A DNA stretch of 64,000 nucleotides from Clostridiales bacterium (GCA_012513435.1 JAAZCE010000040.1:96570-160569); one strand, 5' to 3'. Counted from the first letter of the stretch, positions 33,551-40,373 are shown. Notes: generated by a model not told the origin, from the letters alone. Translations and numbers: made by a program.

Positions 33551-35305
33551 CTACCCTCTTATTACGTTTCTAGTTATCAAAGCCAGTGCAACAGCAAAGG
33601 CTATAAATTCAATATTACGTAAGATATTAGCCAAACCATCAAATTGAGCAAAATTTAGCTTGAATGTATAATTAATATTAACTAATGGAATATGAACAGG
33701 TATAGTAAAATCGGGAGTAACAGCTGAACCATTTAAAACCCTAAACATATCTATTAAGTCAAAAGGTATACTAAATGGAAACTTATCTTTAACACCTGAC
33801 ATTATGAACTTACCTGCCATATCTATTTTAGGTTTAAAAAAATCAACAATATTATCCCACAAAGTAGATATTGAACCAGTTATAGTGTCAATTAAAGTTT
33901 GAATACCAGTAGTTATAAGGCTTATTATAGTTGTCAAACCGTCAACCAAAGCACCAGAAGTTATGGCCTCCCATATTTGAAGTAACAAATCACTAATGGC
34001 ACCAATAGCGCTACCAATGCCACCAGTTAAACCACTAAAAAGAGCCTGCAAAAAGGCAAGAAGAGAATCAAAGCCATTTATCAAAGCTTCTAGTATACTG
34101 CCAAGAATAGGTATATCTAAAATCCATTTACCTATACCTTCAAAAACACCAGAACCACCGCCATCACCCGATATACTACCACTTGAAGCAACTTCACCCT
34201 CACCTGCACCAGCAGAAGTATCAGCACCTTCAAAAGTTGCACCAAAATCATTATTAGAAGCATAACTTAAAACATCATCATTTGAAATTGATTGACCAGT
34301 ACCATCAGCAGGACGTACTATAACATCTTGACCGACTTCGTAATCCTTTATACGTTCAGAAGGTGTGGACACAGCACCAGTACCAACGGCATTTACTGAT
34401 GAAACATGAATATCACTTGCAGATATAGGTAAAAGACTAGAAAATCCATCATCAGCCCAAACAGAACCTAAGGGACTACTCCATTCTTGACTATCAGGAA
34501 AATAAACAGCAGGAACAAGAAATAAACCATAAATAGATGAATAATAACTACAAACGAAAAAAGCAATTTGTACATTTCTAGTTGGATTTTCATAAGAACA
34601 AGCAGGCGAATCACCAGTATAGGTATTTGTACCATTGGTTATAACATGATGAAGAGCACCACGAGGATAATCAGAAGTACTAGATAAATAAGTCATTGAG
34701 TAGGAATACCCATTATTATGTAATAATAATGGCAAATTCCCCAATGTATATATGGTAGGTCTAGAATTAACAAGAGAATTAGAAAATTCTATTCTTTTAA
34801 TAGGCGTGCTGGACAACAAAGAAACATTCAAATCACCAATAGAAACAGTTGATAAATTATCATACATTTCTATGTTAAAAGGTTCTCCGGTAGGCGGAGA
34901 TGTAAAATAATAGTCTTTGAACCAATCTACATACGTAGACAAAGAATTTACTACATCACTAGTAAGTCTATACCCTGCACTTTCGGTAATACTACCTGCA
35001 ACGATGTTATCATAAAAAGTAGAATACTCAATTCCTGATTCTGTACAAAAAGTATGAAGCGATGAAGACACCGCACCAGTAACATTACCTGAATCACCTA
35101 TATTTGAAAAAGAAAGACCTACACCACAGGCAGATAAAAAAGCTAACGCAATCAAGACACCATCATCAACACCTGCAACAGCATGAGATGTATAATCACT
35201 GGTTATATTTAAATTAGCCCTACAGGAAGCACCAACAAAGCTAAACACCATTATAAGGATAACAAGAACTAAAGCCACTATTCTTTTGAATCTAATAATA
35301 ATCAT
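33551..35305 (-). CDS. pIII-like adsorption/minor coat protein
   Basis: A 584-aa protein with N-terminal signal segment (about residues 7-26), a Ser/Thr/Tyr-rich extracellular domain to about residue 360, a Gly/Ser/Ala-rich linker (about 362-388), a long amphipathic, hydrophobic-repeat region (about 388-490), the KFPFSIPFDLI stretch at about 508-518, and a C-terminal membrane anchor (about 564-580) ending RNVIRG. This N-domain, Gly-linker, C-anchor layout is that of inovirus pIII, which binds the host receptor and caps the virion. The N-terminal domain probably sets host range. It is preceded by a terminator after the coat gene, so it may be expressed at lower level. Sequence-level homology to known pIII is not evident by eye. 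Confidence 0.78.
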   Translation of the reverse strand: MIIIRFKRIVALVLVILIMVFSFVGASCRANLNITSDYTSHAVAGVDDGVLIALAFLSACGVGLSFSNIGDSGNVTGAVSSSLHTFCTESGIEYSTFYDNIVAGSITESAGYRLTSDVVNSLSTYVDWFKDYYFTSPPTGEPFNIEMYDNLSTVSIGDLNVSLLSSTPIKRIEFSNSLVNSRPTIYTLGNLPLLLHNNGYSYSMTYLSSTSDYPRGALHHVITNGTNTYTGDSPACSYENPTRNVQIAFFVCSYYSSIYGLFLVPAVYFPDSQEWSSPLGSVWADDGFSSLLPISASDIHVSSVNAVGTGAVSTPSERIKDYEVGQDVIVRPADGTGQSISNDDVLSYASNNDFGATFEGADTSAGAGEGEVASSGSISGDGGGSGVFEGIGKWILDIPILGSILEALINGFDSLLAFLQALFSGLTGGIGSAIGAISDLLLQIWEAITSGALVDGLTTIISLITTGIQTLIDTITGSISTLWDNIVDFFKPKIDMAGKFIMSGVKDKFPFSIPFDLIDMFRVLNGSAVTPDFTIPVHIPLVNINYTFKLNFAQFDGLANILRNIEFIAFAVALALITRNVIRG

Positions 35306-35333
35306 AATATTACCTCTACCTCATAATATACAG

Positions 35334-35382
35334 AAAAAAAGGCACACGGTTTGCGGGATACCCAATACCCGCACCGTGTGCC
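35334..35382 (-). terminator. Strong terminator after the major coat gene
   Basis: On the - strand GGCACACGGT-GCGGG pairs with CCCGC-AA-ACCGTGTGCC (15 bp with a 2-base bulge; 35341-35382) and is followed by seven T. In Ff phages a terminator likewise follows gene VIII so that coat mRNA is in excess. Confidence 0.9.
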
Positions 35383-35391
35383 CTATTTCTG

Positions 35392-35553
35392 CTACTTATT
35401 TGCTACACGTTTGAAGACCTTTATACCGATAACTACAACCAGTACAGCACCAACTATTGTAAGTGCGTAAGGAAGTACATCACCGATTAAGGACATTGCA
35501 TCAGTAGAAACAGTACTTAAAGCAGTCTTGACAGAAGTACTAATACCCTCCAT
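35392..35553 (-). CDS. Major coat protein (pVIII-like)
   Basis: A 53-aa frame found by reading the - strand. It has a short polar/weakly acidic N-terminus (MEGISTSVKTALSTVSTDAM), a single membrane helix (about residues 27-45: DVLPYALTIVGAVLVVVIGI) and a basic C-terminus (KVFKRVANK), the classic layout of filamentous phage pVIII, whose basic tail faces the DNA. No cleavable leader is evident, as in some class II inoviruses. Ribosome site GGAGG lies 8 bases before the ATG. The terminator immediately downstream supports high-level expression. Confidence 0.85.
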   Translation of the reverse strand: MEGISTSVKTALSTVSTDAMSLIGDVLPYALTIVGAVLVVVIGIKVFKRVANK

Positions 35554-35577
35554 AACTTTTCCTCCATTTCTTTCTTA

Positions 35578-35718
35578 TTAAGTGTTATCTTTGATAAGGT
35601 TAATGACCCCATTAATGGCGTATGATATCATGAACGGAATTGCAGATAATAGACCACCTATAATCATACCGTCAATGAACAACTTATATATATCTGATAA
35701 ATCTGTATTACTTAACAT
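35578..35718 (-). CDS. Small inovirus membrane protein (46 aa)
   Basis: A 46-aa frame whose ATG shares one base with the preceding stop (TAATG), implying translational coupling. N-terminus SNTDLSDIYKLFIDG, one hydrophobic helix (about residues 18-40, GMIIGGLLSAIPFMISYAI), tail NLIKDNT. It is most likely a minor coat protein of the pVII/pIX slot. No family recognised. Confidence 0.65.
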   Translation of the reverse strand: MLSNTDLSDIYKLFIDGMIIGGLLSAIPFMISYAINGVINLIKDNT

Positions 35719-35915
35719 TATCTAAACCTTCCCCAAAATATCCACATGAACAGTAGACCGAATAGACAACCGAGGAAAAATAACAATCCTGCATTTATCA
35801 TATTTGACAAATCAACGGAATCCCTTATATCCTCCAAATTAGTAACTATTTCACTTGCACCTGCAAAATCATCTACAACAGTTGGTAAAGGATTTTCTAC
35901 AACTACATCTTCCAT
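35718..35915 (-). CDS. Small inovirus membrane protein (65 aa)
   Basis: A 65-aa frame with an acidic N-terminal half (MEDVVVENPLPTVVDDFAG) and one hydrophobic helix (about residues 43-60, GLLFFLGCLFGLLFMWIFWG), ending GRFR. ATG at 35915 has AGGAGG 6 bases upstream; the longer reading that starts at 36014 runs inside rep. Acidic-outside, helix, basic-inside order suggests a minor coat protein. It is coupled to the 46-aa gene. Confidence 0.7.
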   Translation of the reverse strand: MEDVVVENPLPTVVDDFAGASEIVTNLEDIRDSVDLSNMINAGLLFFLGCLFGLLFMWIFWGRFR

Positions 35916-35916
35916 A

Positions 35917-36507
35917 TTAAGACCTCCTATCAACAACCCTATGACGTTGACTTTTAATATATTGACAACAGATATATGATGAATTATCACAAAGCACAGG
36001 AAACCAATCATCAAAATGTTCTTTCATAGCATAATTTATTAAATCCTGATATTCAATTATGTAATTATCATCAATAAATTGTAGAATCTCTCTAATGATT
36101 ATATACCGCTCCGAACTTGTAGGTTTAAGATATATACTTATATCAAAACCATTAAAGCATTGTATATCACTTGTAGTATATTGATGTTTGTCAGGATTAT
36201 CTAAATGTGCAAAGTACCTGATTAAAGCCTTTGTAGAATGTACTTTATTTGGTATAGTACCGTTACACATTTGTGTAATAGCCAAAACTTGTTCATAAGT
36301 TTTCACCCCGTCATATGCTAATAAAACATGCCAATGTGGTTTCTTCTCGCTTCCGTCACCGTTTAAGTCGGAATCATGCAGAGGACTTGAAGCCCAAGCA
36401 ATGTGGAAACTGCTAATAATATATTGCCAATTCTCAGGGGCTGAATCAGGATAAAGAATAAAAGTCCAATTCCTAGTCCTACCCTTGTTATCACTCTTTG
36501 ATGACAT
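35917..36507 (-). CDS. RepB-family (Rep_2) rolling-circle replication initiator
   Basis: A 196-aa HUH endonuclease like RepB of plasmid pMV158. Motifs in order: NWTFILYP (residues 13-20), SPLHDSDLNG (about 41-50), KPHWHVLLAY with the metal-binding HUH at 58-60, and ALIRYFAHLDNPDKHQY, in which Tyr98 aligns with the pMV158 nucleophile Tyr99. The C-terminal helical part (REILQFIDDNYIIEYQDLINY) also fits RepB. The ATG at 36507 is preferred over one 21 bases upstream. It would nick the origin 35 bases upstream of its start and replicate phage DNA by rolling circle. Its stop lies against the ribosome site of the next gene. Confidence 0.9.
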   Translation of the reverse strand: MSSKSDNKGRTRNWTFILYPDSAPENWQYIISSFHIAWASSPLHDSDLNGDGSEKKPHWHVLLAYDGVKTYEQVLAITQMCNGTIPNKVHSTKALIRYFAHLDNPDKHQYTTSDIQCFNGFDISIYLKPTSSERYIIIREILQFIDDNYIIEYQDLINYAMKEHFDDWFPVLCDNSSYICCQYIKSQRHRVVDRRS

Positions 36508-36521
36508 TTTACAACTCCCTT

Positions 36522-36542
36522 TGAACAATGAACAATGAACAC
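36522..36542 (-). repeat. Three 7-bp iterons beside the origin
   Basis: TGAACAA, TGAACAA, TGAACAC in tandem on the + strand (TTGTTCA-type on the - strand), between the nick hairpin and the rep start. They are likely initiator-binding (bind) repeats as in pMV158-family origins. Confidence 0.75.
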
Positions 36543-36571
36543 TAATGGGGGGTCGTAGTAGCCCCCATTAG
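36542..36571 (-). other. pMV158-type double-strand origin (dso) with nick site
   Basis: A perfect 10-bp stem CTAATGGGGG/CCCCCATTAG closes a loop that reads CTACTACGAC on the - strand. TACTACG/AC is the RepB nick sequence of the pMV158 plasmid family, and G-run/C-run flanks around it are the same as in those plasmids. It is placed directly upstream of the RepB-type gene on the strand that gene is encoded on. Confidence 0.92.
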
Positions 36572-36574
36572 CTA

Positions 36575-36778
36575 TTACTCTACAAAAGTCTTGCGAACAA
36601 CAAATTTACAGGCATTATCTACACCTATAGAAAGTTCAAAAATACTGCCCTGCTTAACACCTTCCGTCATGGTATAAAAATTACCAATTCTTCCCTCTTC
36701 ATCAATAGCAAAAACCCTGTTACTTGTGTTTCCGTCTTTAAATGTTACCTTCTCTACACTCATTACTTTTACTTTCAT
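36575..36778 (-). CDS. Small putative ssDNA-binding protein (gpV-like)
   Basis: A 67-aa protein, mostly beta by composition (MKVKVMSVEKVTFKDGNTSN, then FELSIGVDNACKFVVRKTF), without hydrophobic helix. First gene of the phage block, directly upstream of the origin, the position used for ssDNA-binding proteins that coat inovirus DNA. The size is right (Ff gpV 87 aa), but similarity is not demonstrable by eye, so the function is inferred from position and composition. Ribosome site AAAGGAG before the ATG. Confidence 0.65.
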   Translation of the reverse strand: MKVKVMSVEKVTFKDGNTSNRVFAIDEEGRIGNFYTMTEGVKQGSIFELSIGVDNACKFVVRKTFVE

Positions 36779-36796
36779 TTTTTTCTCCTTTAAAAT

Positions 36797-36826
36797 AAAA
36801 AAATAGAAACAGCTTAACTGTTTCTA
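36797..36826 (-). terminator. Terminator/attenuator at the right prophage end
   Basis: TAGAAACAG (36804-36812) pairs with CTGTTTCTA (36818-36826) around CTTAA; on the - strand seven T follow. It would stop host transcripts from ruvX entering the phage genes, and lies in the leader of any phage transcript starting near 36841. Confidence 0.8.
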
Positions 36827-36847
36827 GAAACTATTCCTCTAATCCCG

Positions 36848-36877
36848 ATTATACGAAAAATTTTATTTAATTGTTTC
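36848..36877 (-). promoter_or_regulatory. Possible phage early promoter
   Basis: On the - strand TATAAT (36848-36853) with GAAACA 18 bp upstream (36872-36877). The -35 match is weak. It overlaps the inner stem of the att hairpin. Confidence 0.4.
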
Positions 36878-36888
36878 CTATAATCACG

Positions 36889-36908
36889 TATGATTAAAGG
36901 AATAGTTT
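36889..36908 (+). repeat. attR: right copy of the 20-bp core
   Basis: TATGATTAAAGGAATAGTTT, identical to 32137-32156, ending 11 bases before the 3' end of ruvX. Immediately left is TTTCCTATAATCACG, whose TTCCTATAAT matches one arm of Bacillus dif and is a near inverse of ATTAAAGGAA in the core. Confidence 0.88.
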
Positions 36909-36919
36909 AATCACATCCT

Positions 36920-37351
36920 CTAATCTCTAATACTGTCCAGATACCCTTGCAGTATTATTACAGCGGCCTGTTTGTCTATTACCTGCTTTCGTTTCTTGCG
37001 ACTTACATCTGCTTCTATCAAAACTCTCTCTGCCATTACTGTTGTAAGTCGTTCATCGTAATAAACGATATTTACATCGCCCATTCCGCTACTTTTCATT
37101 TTGTTTTCGAGCATAGCCTTGAATTCATATACTTTTTCGGTTTGGGGACTGTCTGTTCCGTCTAGCTTTTTTGGAAGACCTACAACCACTGTATCACAGT
37201 CGAACTCCTTGATATAGTCCATTACCTTCCCTGCGTCTTTTCTTATTCCTACGCGCTCTATAGTCTTAACGCCCTGAGCTGTAATATTCAAACCATCGCT
37301 TACAGCCACACCTATTGTCTTATCTCCTACATCGAGAGCTAATTTTTTCAT
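36920..37351 (-). CDS. ruvX: RuvX/YqgF Holliday-junction-resolvase-like nuclease
   Basis: A 143-aa RNase H-fold protein: ALDVGDKTIGVAVSD carries the first catalytic Asp, VVGLPKKLDGTDSPQTEKV the middle motif, and DERLTT with the C-terminal DKQAAVIILQGYLD the remaining acidic residues. In bacteria it works in pre-16S rRNA 5'-end processing and/or junction resolution. Family size is normal. Its 3' end is 11 bases from the phage attR, so the prophage inserted downstream without damaging it. AAAGGAG precedes the ATG. Confidence 0.95.
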   Translation of the reverse strand: MKKLALDVGDKTIGVAVSDGLNITAQGVKTIERVGIRKDAGKVMDYIKEFDCDTVVVGLPKKLDGTDSPQTEKVYEFKAMLENKMKSSGMGDVNIVYYDERLTTVMAERVLIEADVSRKKRKQVIDKQAAVIILQGYLDSIRD

Positions 37352-37391
37352 TTATTTCTCCTTTTATTATATATTCACTCATGACAGCGAT

Positions 37392-37417
37392 AAAAAAAGC
37401 GGGCATAACTGTCCGCT
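37392..37417 (-). terminator. Terminator after ireB
   Basis: On the - strand AGCGGACA pairs with TGCCCGCT (one G-U) around a 4-base loop and is followed by seven T (37392-37398). It separates ireB from ruvX transcription. Confidence 0.75.
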
Positions 37418-37434
37418 CTCTCATTTTAGGTTGT

Positions 37435-37683
37435 TTACTTGTTTAGATAATTTCTCAAAAGCTCTTCTACCAGGTCATCTCTCTCTATTCTTCCTATAAC
37501 GTTACGCGCATTGTTATGGCTGGTAATATAAGAAGGGTCGCCCGACAATATATATCCAACTACCTGGTCGATAGCGTTGTAACCTCTTTCCTCCAAGGCA
37601 TCAAATACAATATTTAAAATTTCTTCTATGGTTCTCTGTTCAACTCTGTCGAAATTATCATACATTCTAGTTTGCTTATCCAT
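37435..37683 (-). CDS. ireB: IreB family regulatory phosphoprotein (DUF965)
   Basis: An 82-aa IreB/UPF0297 protein: MDKQTRMYDNFD start with the Thr residues phosphorylated by the PASTA kinase IreK in Enterococcus, then EILNIVFDALEERGYNAIDQVVGYILSGDPSYITSHNNAR, the family core (here quoted in part as ERGYNAIDQVVGYILSGDP). It affects cell-wall and cephalosporin responses in enterococci. The ATG at 37683 has CGGAGG 7 bases upstream. Lies between alaS and ruvX as in most Firmicutes. Confidence 0.95.
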   Translation of the reverse strand: MDKQTRMYDNFDRVEQRTIEEILNIVFDALEERGYNAIDQVVGYILSGDPSYITSHNNARNVIGRIERDDLVEELLRNYLNK

Positions 37684-37748
37684 TAATATACCTCCGTTCT
37701 GCACTTTAAAATATTATAACATTATTAGTAGTAACTATACAAGTCAAA

Positions 37749-40373
37749 TTATTGTGCAAGCAATTCTTTGGCCTTATTTAACGCTTCCTCTACCTTAGAC
37801 GTGTCCTTTGCTCCAGCCTGTGCCATATCAGCCTTGCCGCCGCCGCCGCCGCCTGCAGCCGCAGCGATTTCTTTAATAAGCTTTCCTGCATGAAGCCCCT
37901 TACCTACCAAATCATCGGTAAGTGATACCAAGAACGTAATTTTTTCGCCGGAAACAGTAGCAAATACCATTGCGATATTCTTATTTTCTTCCTTTATCTT
38001 ATCAGAAAGGCTTCTCAGGTCATTGATATTGTAGTCGTCAAATTTCTTGGAAATAAGCCTAATACCGTTGATTTCCTCGGCTTCATCCACCAGATTCCCA
38101 AGCCCTTTGTTCATTTCTGCACTCTTAAGCTCTTCCAGCTCCTTCTTAAGGGCCTTTATTTCGTCTTGTAGTGCCGTGGATTTATCAGCCATAAGCTCGC
38201 GCTTGGATTTTAACGCTTCCGCAGTGCTGTTTATAAGACTTTCATCCTCATCATACTTTCGGAGAATGCCAAGACCTGTTACTGCTTCGATTCTTCTGAC
38301 GCCTGATGCAACGCCTGCTTCGTTCAATATCTTAAAGGCACCTATCTGACCTGAATTGCTGACGTGCGTTCCTCCGCAGAGCTCCTTGCTGTAACTACCC
38401 ACTGAAACGACTCTGACAACATCGCCGTATTTTTCCCCGAAGAGTGCCATTGCACCTTCCTTAAAGGCGTCCTTAGCTGACATCACTTCAGTATTAACAT
38501 GGAGAAAATGGCTTATCTTATCGTTTACAATATCCTCTACCGTCTCTAGCTCCTGGTCAGTCATAGCCTGGAAATGGTTGAAGTCAAACCTAAGGCCGTC
38601 CTTTGTCACGGAAGACCCTGCCTGCTTAACATGTTCGCCTAAGGTTTCTCGCAGAGCTTTATGAAGCAAATGAGTCGCCGTATGGTTAGCAGAGGTCATA
38701 TTTCTCGTCGGTGCGTGTGGCATGCACTCTACCTTGTCCCCTAACTTGACAACTCCCTTTCGGACGATAATCTTGTGAACAAATATGTTCTGCAATTTCT
38801 TTACTTCCAGAACCTCTGCCACTCCGTTATCGTTATATACCAGACCTGTGTCACAGGTCTGTCCGCCGCTTTCGGCATAAAAAGGCGTTTTGTCCAGAGC
38901 TATTCTGCATGTCTCGCCTTCATGTACTTCCTTTAAAGGCTTCTTGTCCCAGAACATAGCTTTAACAAGGGAATGTTCCACCATATGGTCGTATCCCGTA
39001 AATACTGTATCACCTTCAAATACGAAGTCTGCTGTTGCTTCCTCCCATCCGGTACCCTCCATATCCTGCTCCACCTGTGAACGCTCCTTCTGAGCCTTCA
39101 TTTCTCTTTCAAAACCTTCAATGTCCACATTATAGCCTGATTCTTCAATTATTTCTTTCGTCAAATCTATAGGAAATCCATAGGTATCGTGGAGCTTAAA
39201 TGCCTTTTCTCCGCTAATGACAGTTTCTTTGGATTCAGCCATCTCTTCAAGGTATCCGTTTATTATCTTCATCCCCTGGTCAATAGTGGATGCAAATTTT
39301 TCCTCTTCTACACTTACTACTTTGCGTATCATTATCCTGCGTTTTTCCAGTTCAGGATAAGCCTTGCCGGAAACATCTATTACCTTGTCGCAAAGCTCAG
39401 AAAGAAAAGCTCCTTCTATGCCTAACATTCTGCCATGTCTTGCGGCTCTTCTTATGAGCCTTCTGAGCACGTATTCCCTGCCCTCGTTTCCAGGCAGTAT
39501 GCCGTCACCTATCATGAAGGTCATAGACCTGAGGTGGTCTGTAATAATTCTTATGGACACGTCCGTGGGAGCCTCTCCACCCCTGTACTTCACTCCCGAA
39601 ACCCTAACAACACCCTGAAGAATATACTGGATAGTGTCTATATCAAATATAGATTCAACGCCCTGCATGATGCAGGCCAGTCTCTCAAGTCCCATACCCG
39701 TATCAATGTTAGGGTGTGCCAAGTCGGTGTAATTCCCCTCTTCATCTTTGTTGAACTGAGTGAATACGTGATTCCAGAATTCCACATATCTGTCACATTC
39801 ACAACCCGGCTTGCAGTCAGGATTGTCACAGCCGTATTTCTCGCCTCTGTCATAATATATTTCTGAACAAGGACCGCAAGGGCCTGTTCCAATTTCCCAA
39901 AAATTATCACCCTTGCCCAAACGGACAATCCTCTCCTCAGGTATTCCTATTACATCCTTCCAGATGTCGTATGCCTGGTCGTCATCCTGGTAAACGGTGA
40001 CCCACAATTTATCGGTAGGCATATGGAGAACCTCAGTAATGAATTCCCAGCCCCATGTAAGAGATTCGTTCTTAAAATAATCTCCAAATGAAAAACTCCC
40101 CAGCATTTCAAAAAAAGTACCATGTCTTGAAGTGTAGCCTACGTTTTCAATATCCCCTGTCCTTATACACTTTTGACACGTAGTCATTCTCTTGCTTGGA
40201 GGTGTTTCCAAACCGGAAAAATATGGCTTCAAAGGGGCCATTCCGGAGTTGATTATAAGCAGGCTCTTATCTTTTTCGGGAATAAGAGAAAAACTTTGTC
40301 TTCTGTAGTGTTCTTTTGATTCGTAAAATCCCAAAAATAAGTCTCTGATTTTGTTTAAGCTCAGTTTTTCCAT
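37749..40373 (-). CDS. alaS: Alanyl-tRNA synthetase
   Basis: An 874-aa AlaRS with all domains: class II core (RQSFSLIPEKDKSLLIINSGM, motif 2/3 region), tRNA-recognition helices, editing domain with HTATHLLH zinc ligands and CGGTHV, coiled coil, and C-terminal DHHA1 domain with the Gly-rich AAAGGGGGGKADMAQAG. Charges tRNA-Ala and clears Ser/Gly mischarging. Co-directional with ireB 65 bp downstream. No T-box leader is evident in the 120 bases upstream, which are shared with a divergent gene. Confidence 0.98.
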   Translation of the reverse strand: MEKLSLNKIRDLFLGFYESKEHYRRQSFSLIPEKDKSLLIINSGMAPLKPYFSGLETPPSKRMTTCQKCIRTGDIENVGYTSRHGTFFEMLGSFSFGDYFKNESLTWGWEFITEVLHMPTDKLWVTVYQDDDQAYDIWKDVIGIPEERIVRLGKGDNFWEIGTGPCGPCSEIYYDRGEKYGCDNPDCKPGCECDRYVEFWNHVFTQFNKDEEGNYTDLAHPNIDTGMGLERLACIMQGVESIFDIDTIQYILQGVVRVSGVKYRGGEAPTDVSIRIITDHLRSMTFMIGDGILPGNEGREYVLRRLIRRAARHGRMLGIEGAFLSELCDKVIDVSGKAYPELEKRRIMIRKVVSVEEEKFASTIDQGMKIINGYLEEMAESKETVISGEKAFKLHDTYGFPIDLTKEIIEESGYNVDIEGFEREMKAQKERSQVEQDMEGTGWEEATADFVFEGDTVFTGYDHMVEHSLVKAMFWDKKPLKEVHEGETCRIALDKTPFYAESGGQTCDTGLVYNDNGVAEVLEVKKLQNIFVHKIIVRKGVVKLGDKVECMPHAPTRNMTSANHTATHLLHKALRETLGEHVKQAGSSVTKDGLRFDFNHFQAMTDQELETVEDIVNDKISHFLHVNTEVMSAKDAFKEGAMALFGEKYGDVVRVVSVGSYSKELCGGTHVSNSGQIGAFKILNEAGVASGVRRIEAVTGLGILRKYDEDESLINSTAEALKSKRELMADKSTALQDEIKALKKELEELKSAEMNKGLGNLVDEAEEINGIRLISKKFDDYNINDLRSLSDKIKEENKNIAMVFATVSGEKITFLVSLTDDLVGKGLHAGKLIKEIAAAAGGGGGGKADMAQAGAKDTSKVEEALNKAKELLAQ

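Larger units (their letters stand above)
32137..36908 (-). mobile_element. Integrated filamentous phage (inovirus) of a Gram-positive host
   Basis: A 4752-bp unit bounded by a 20-bp direct repeat and clearly richer in A+T than its surroundings. Its - strand gene set follows inovirus logic: ssDNA-binding-type protein, replication initiator with its origin, small one-helix membrane proteins, major coat protein followed by a strong terminator, large pIII-like protein with Gly-rich linker and C-terminal anchor, short two-helix pVI-like protein, and Zot/pI assembly ATPase. No integrase, capsid, portal or secretin gene is present; absence of the secretin (pIV) fits a host without outer membrane. 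All frames are open, so the prophage looks intact. A plasmid is the main alternative, since the replicon is pMV158-like, but the coat/Zot/pIII set argues for phage. Confidence 0.93.
36828..36908. repeat. Inverted repeat able to form a folded single-stranded attP
   Basis: AAACTATTCCTCTAATC (36828-36844) is the inverse of GATTAAAGGAATAGTTT (36892-36908) with one mismatch in 17. Inside, GATTATA (36847-36853) pairs with TATAATC (36879-36885), with unpaired CC and ACGTAT between the two stems and a 25-base terminal loop. The layout resembles the forked attP hairpin of CTX-phi single-stranded DNA. Confidence 0.75.

Noticed and set aside
33996-34265. An 89-codon + strand frame inside the prophage
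   Set aside because: It is antisense to the Gly-rich linker and amphipathic region of the pIII-like gene and has no ribosome site; composition explains it.
32101-36910. Canonical 28-bp Firmicutes XerC/XerD dif at the att site
   Set aside because: Only one arm (TTCCTATAAT at attR) matches well and the other arm does not fit TTATGTAAACT. A dif for a different, single Xer protein fits better, so I call it dif-like.
37705-37748. Terminator between alaS and ireB
   Set aside because: The 65-bp gap is A+T-rich without a stem-loop, so the two genes are probably co-transcribed.
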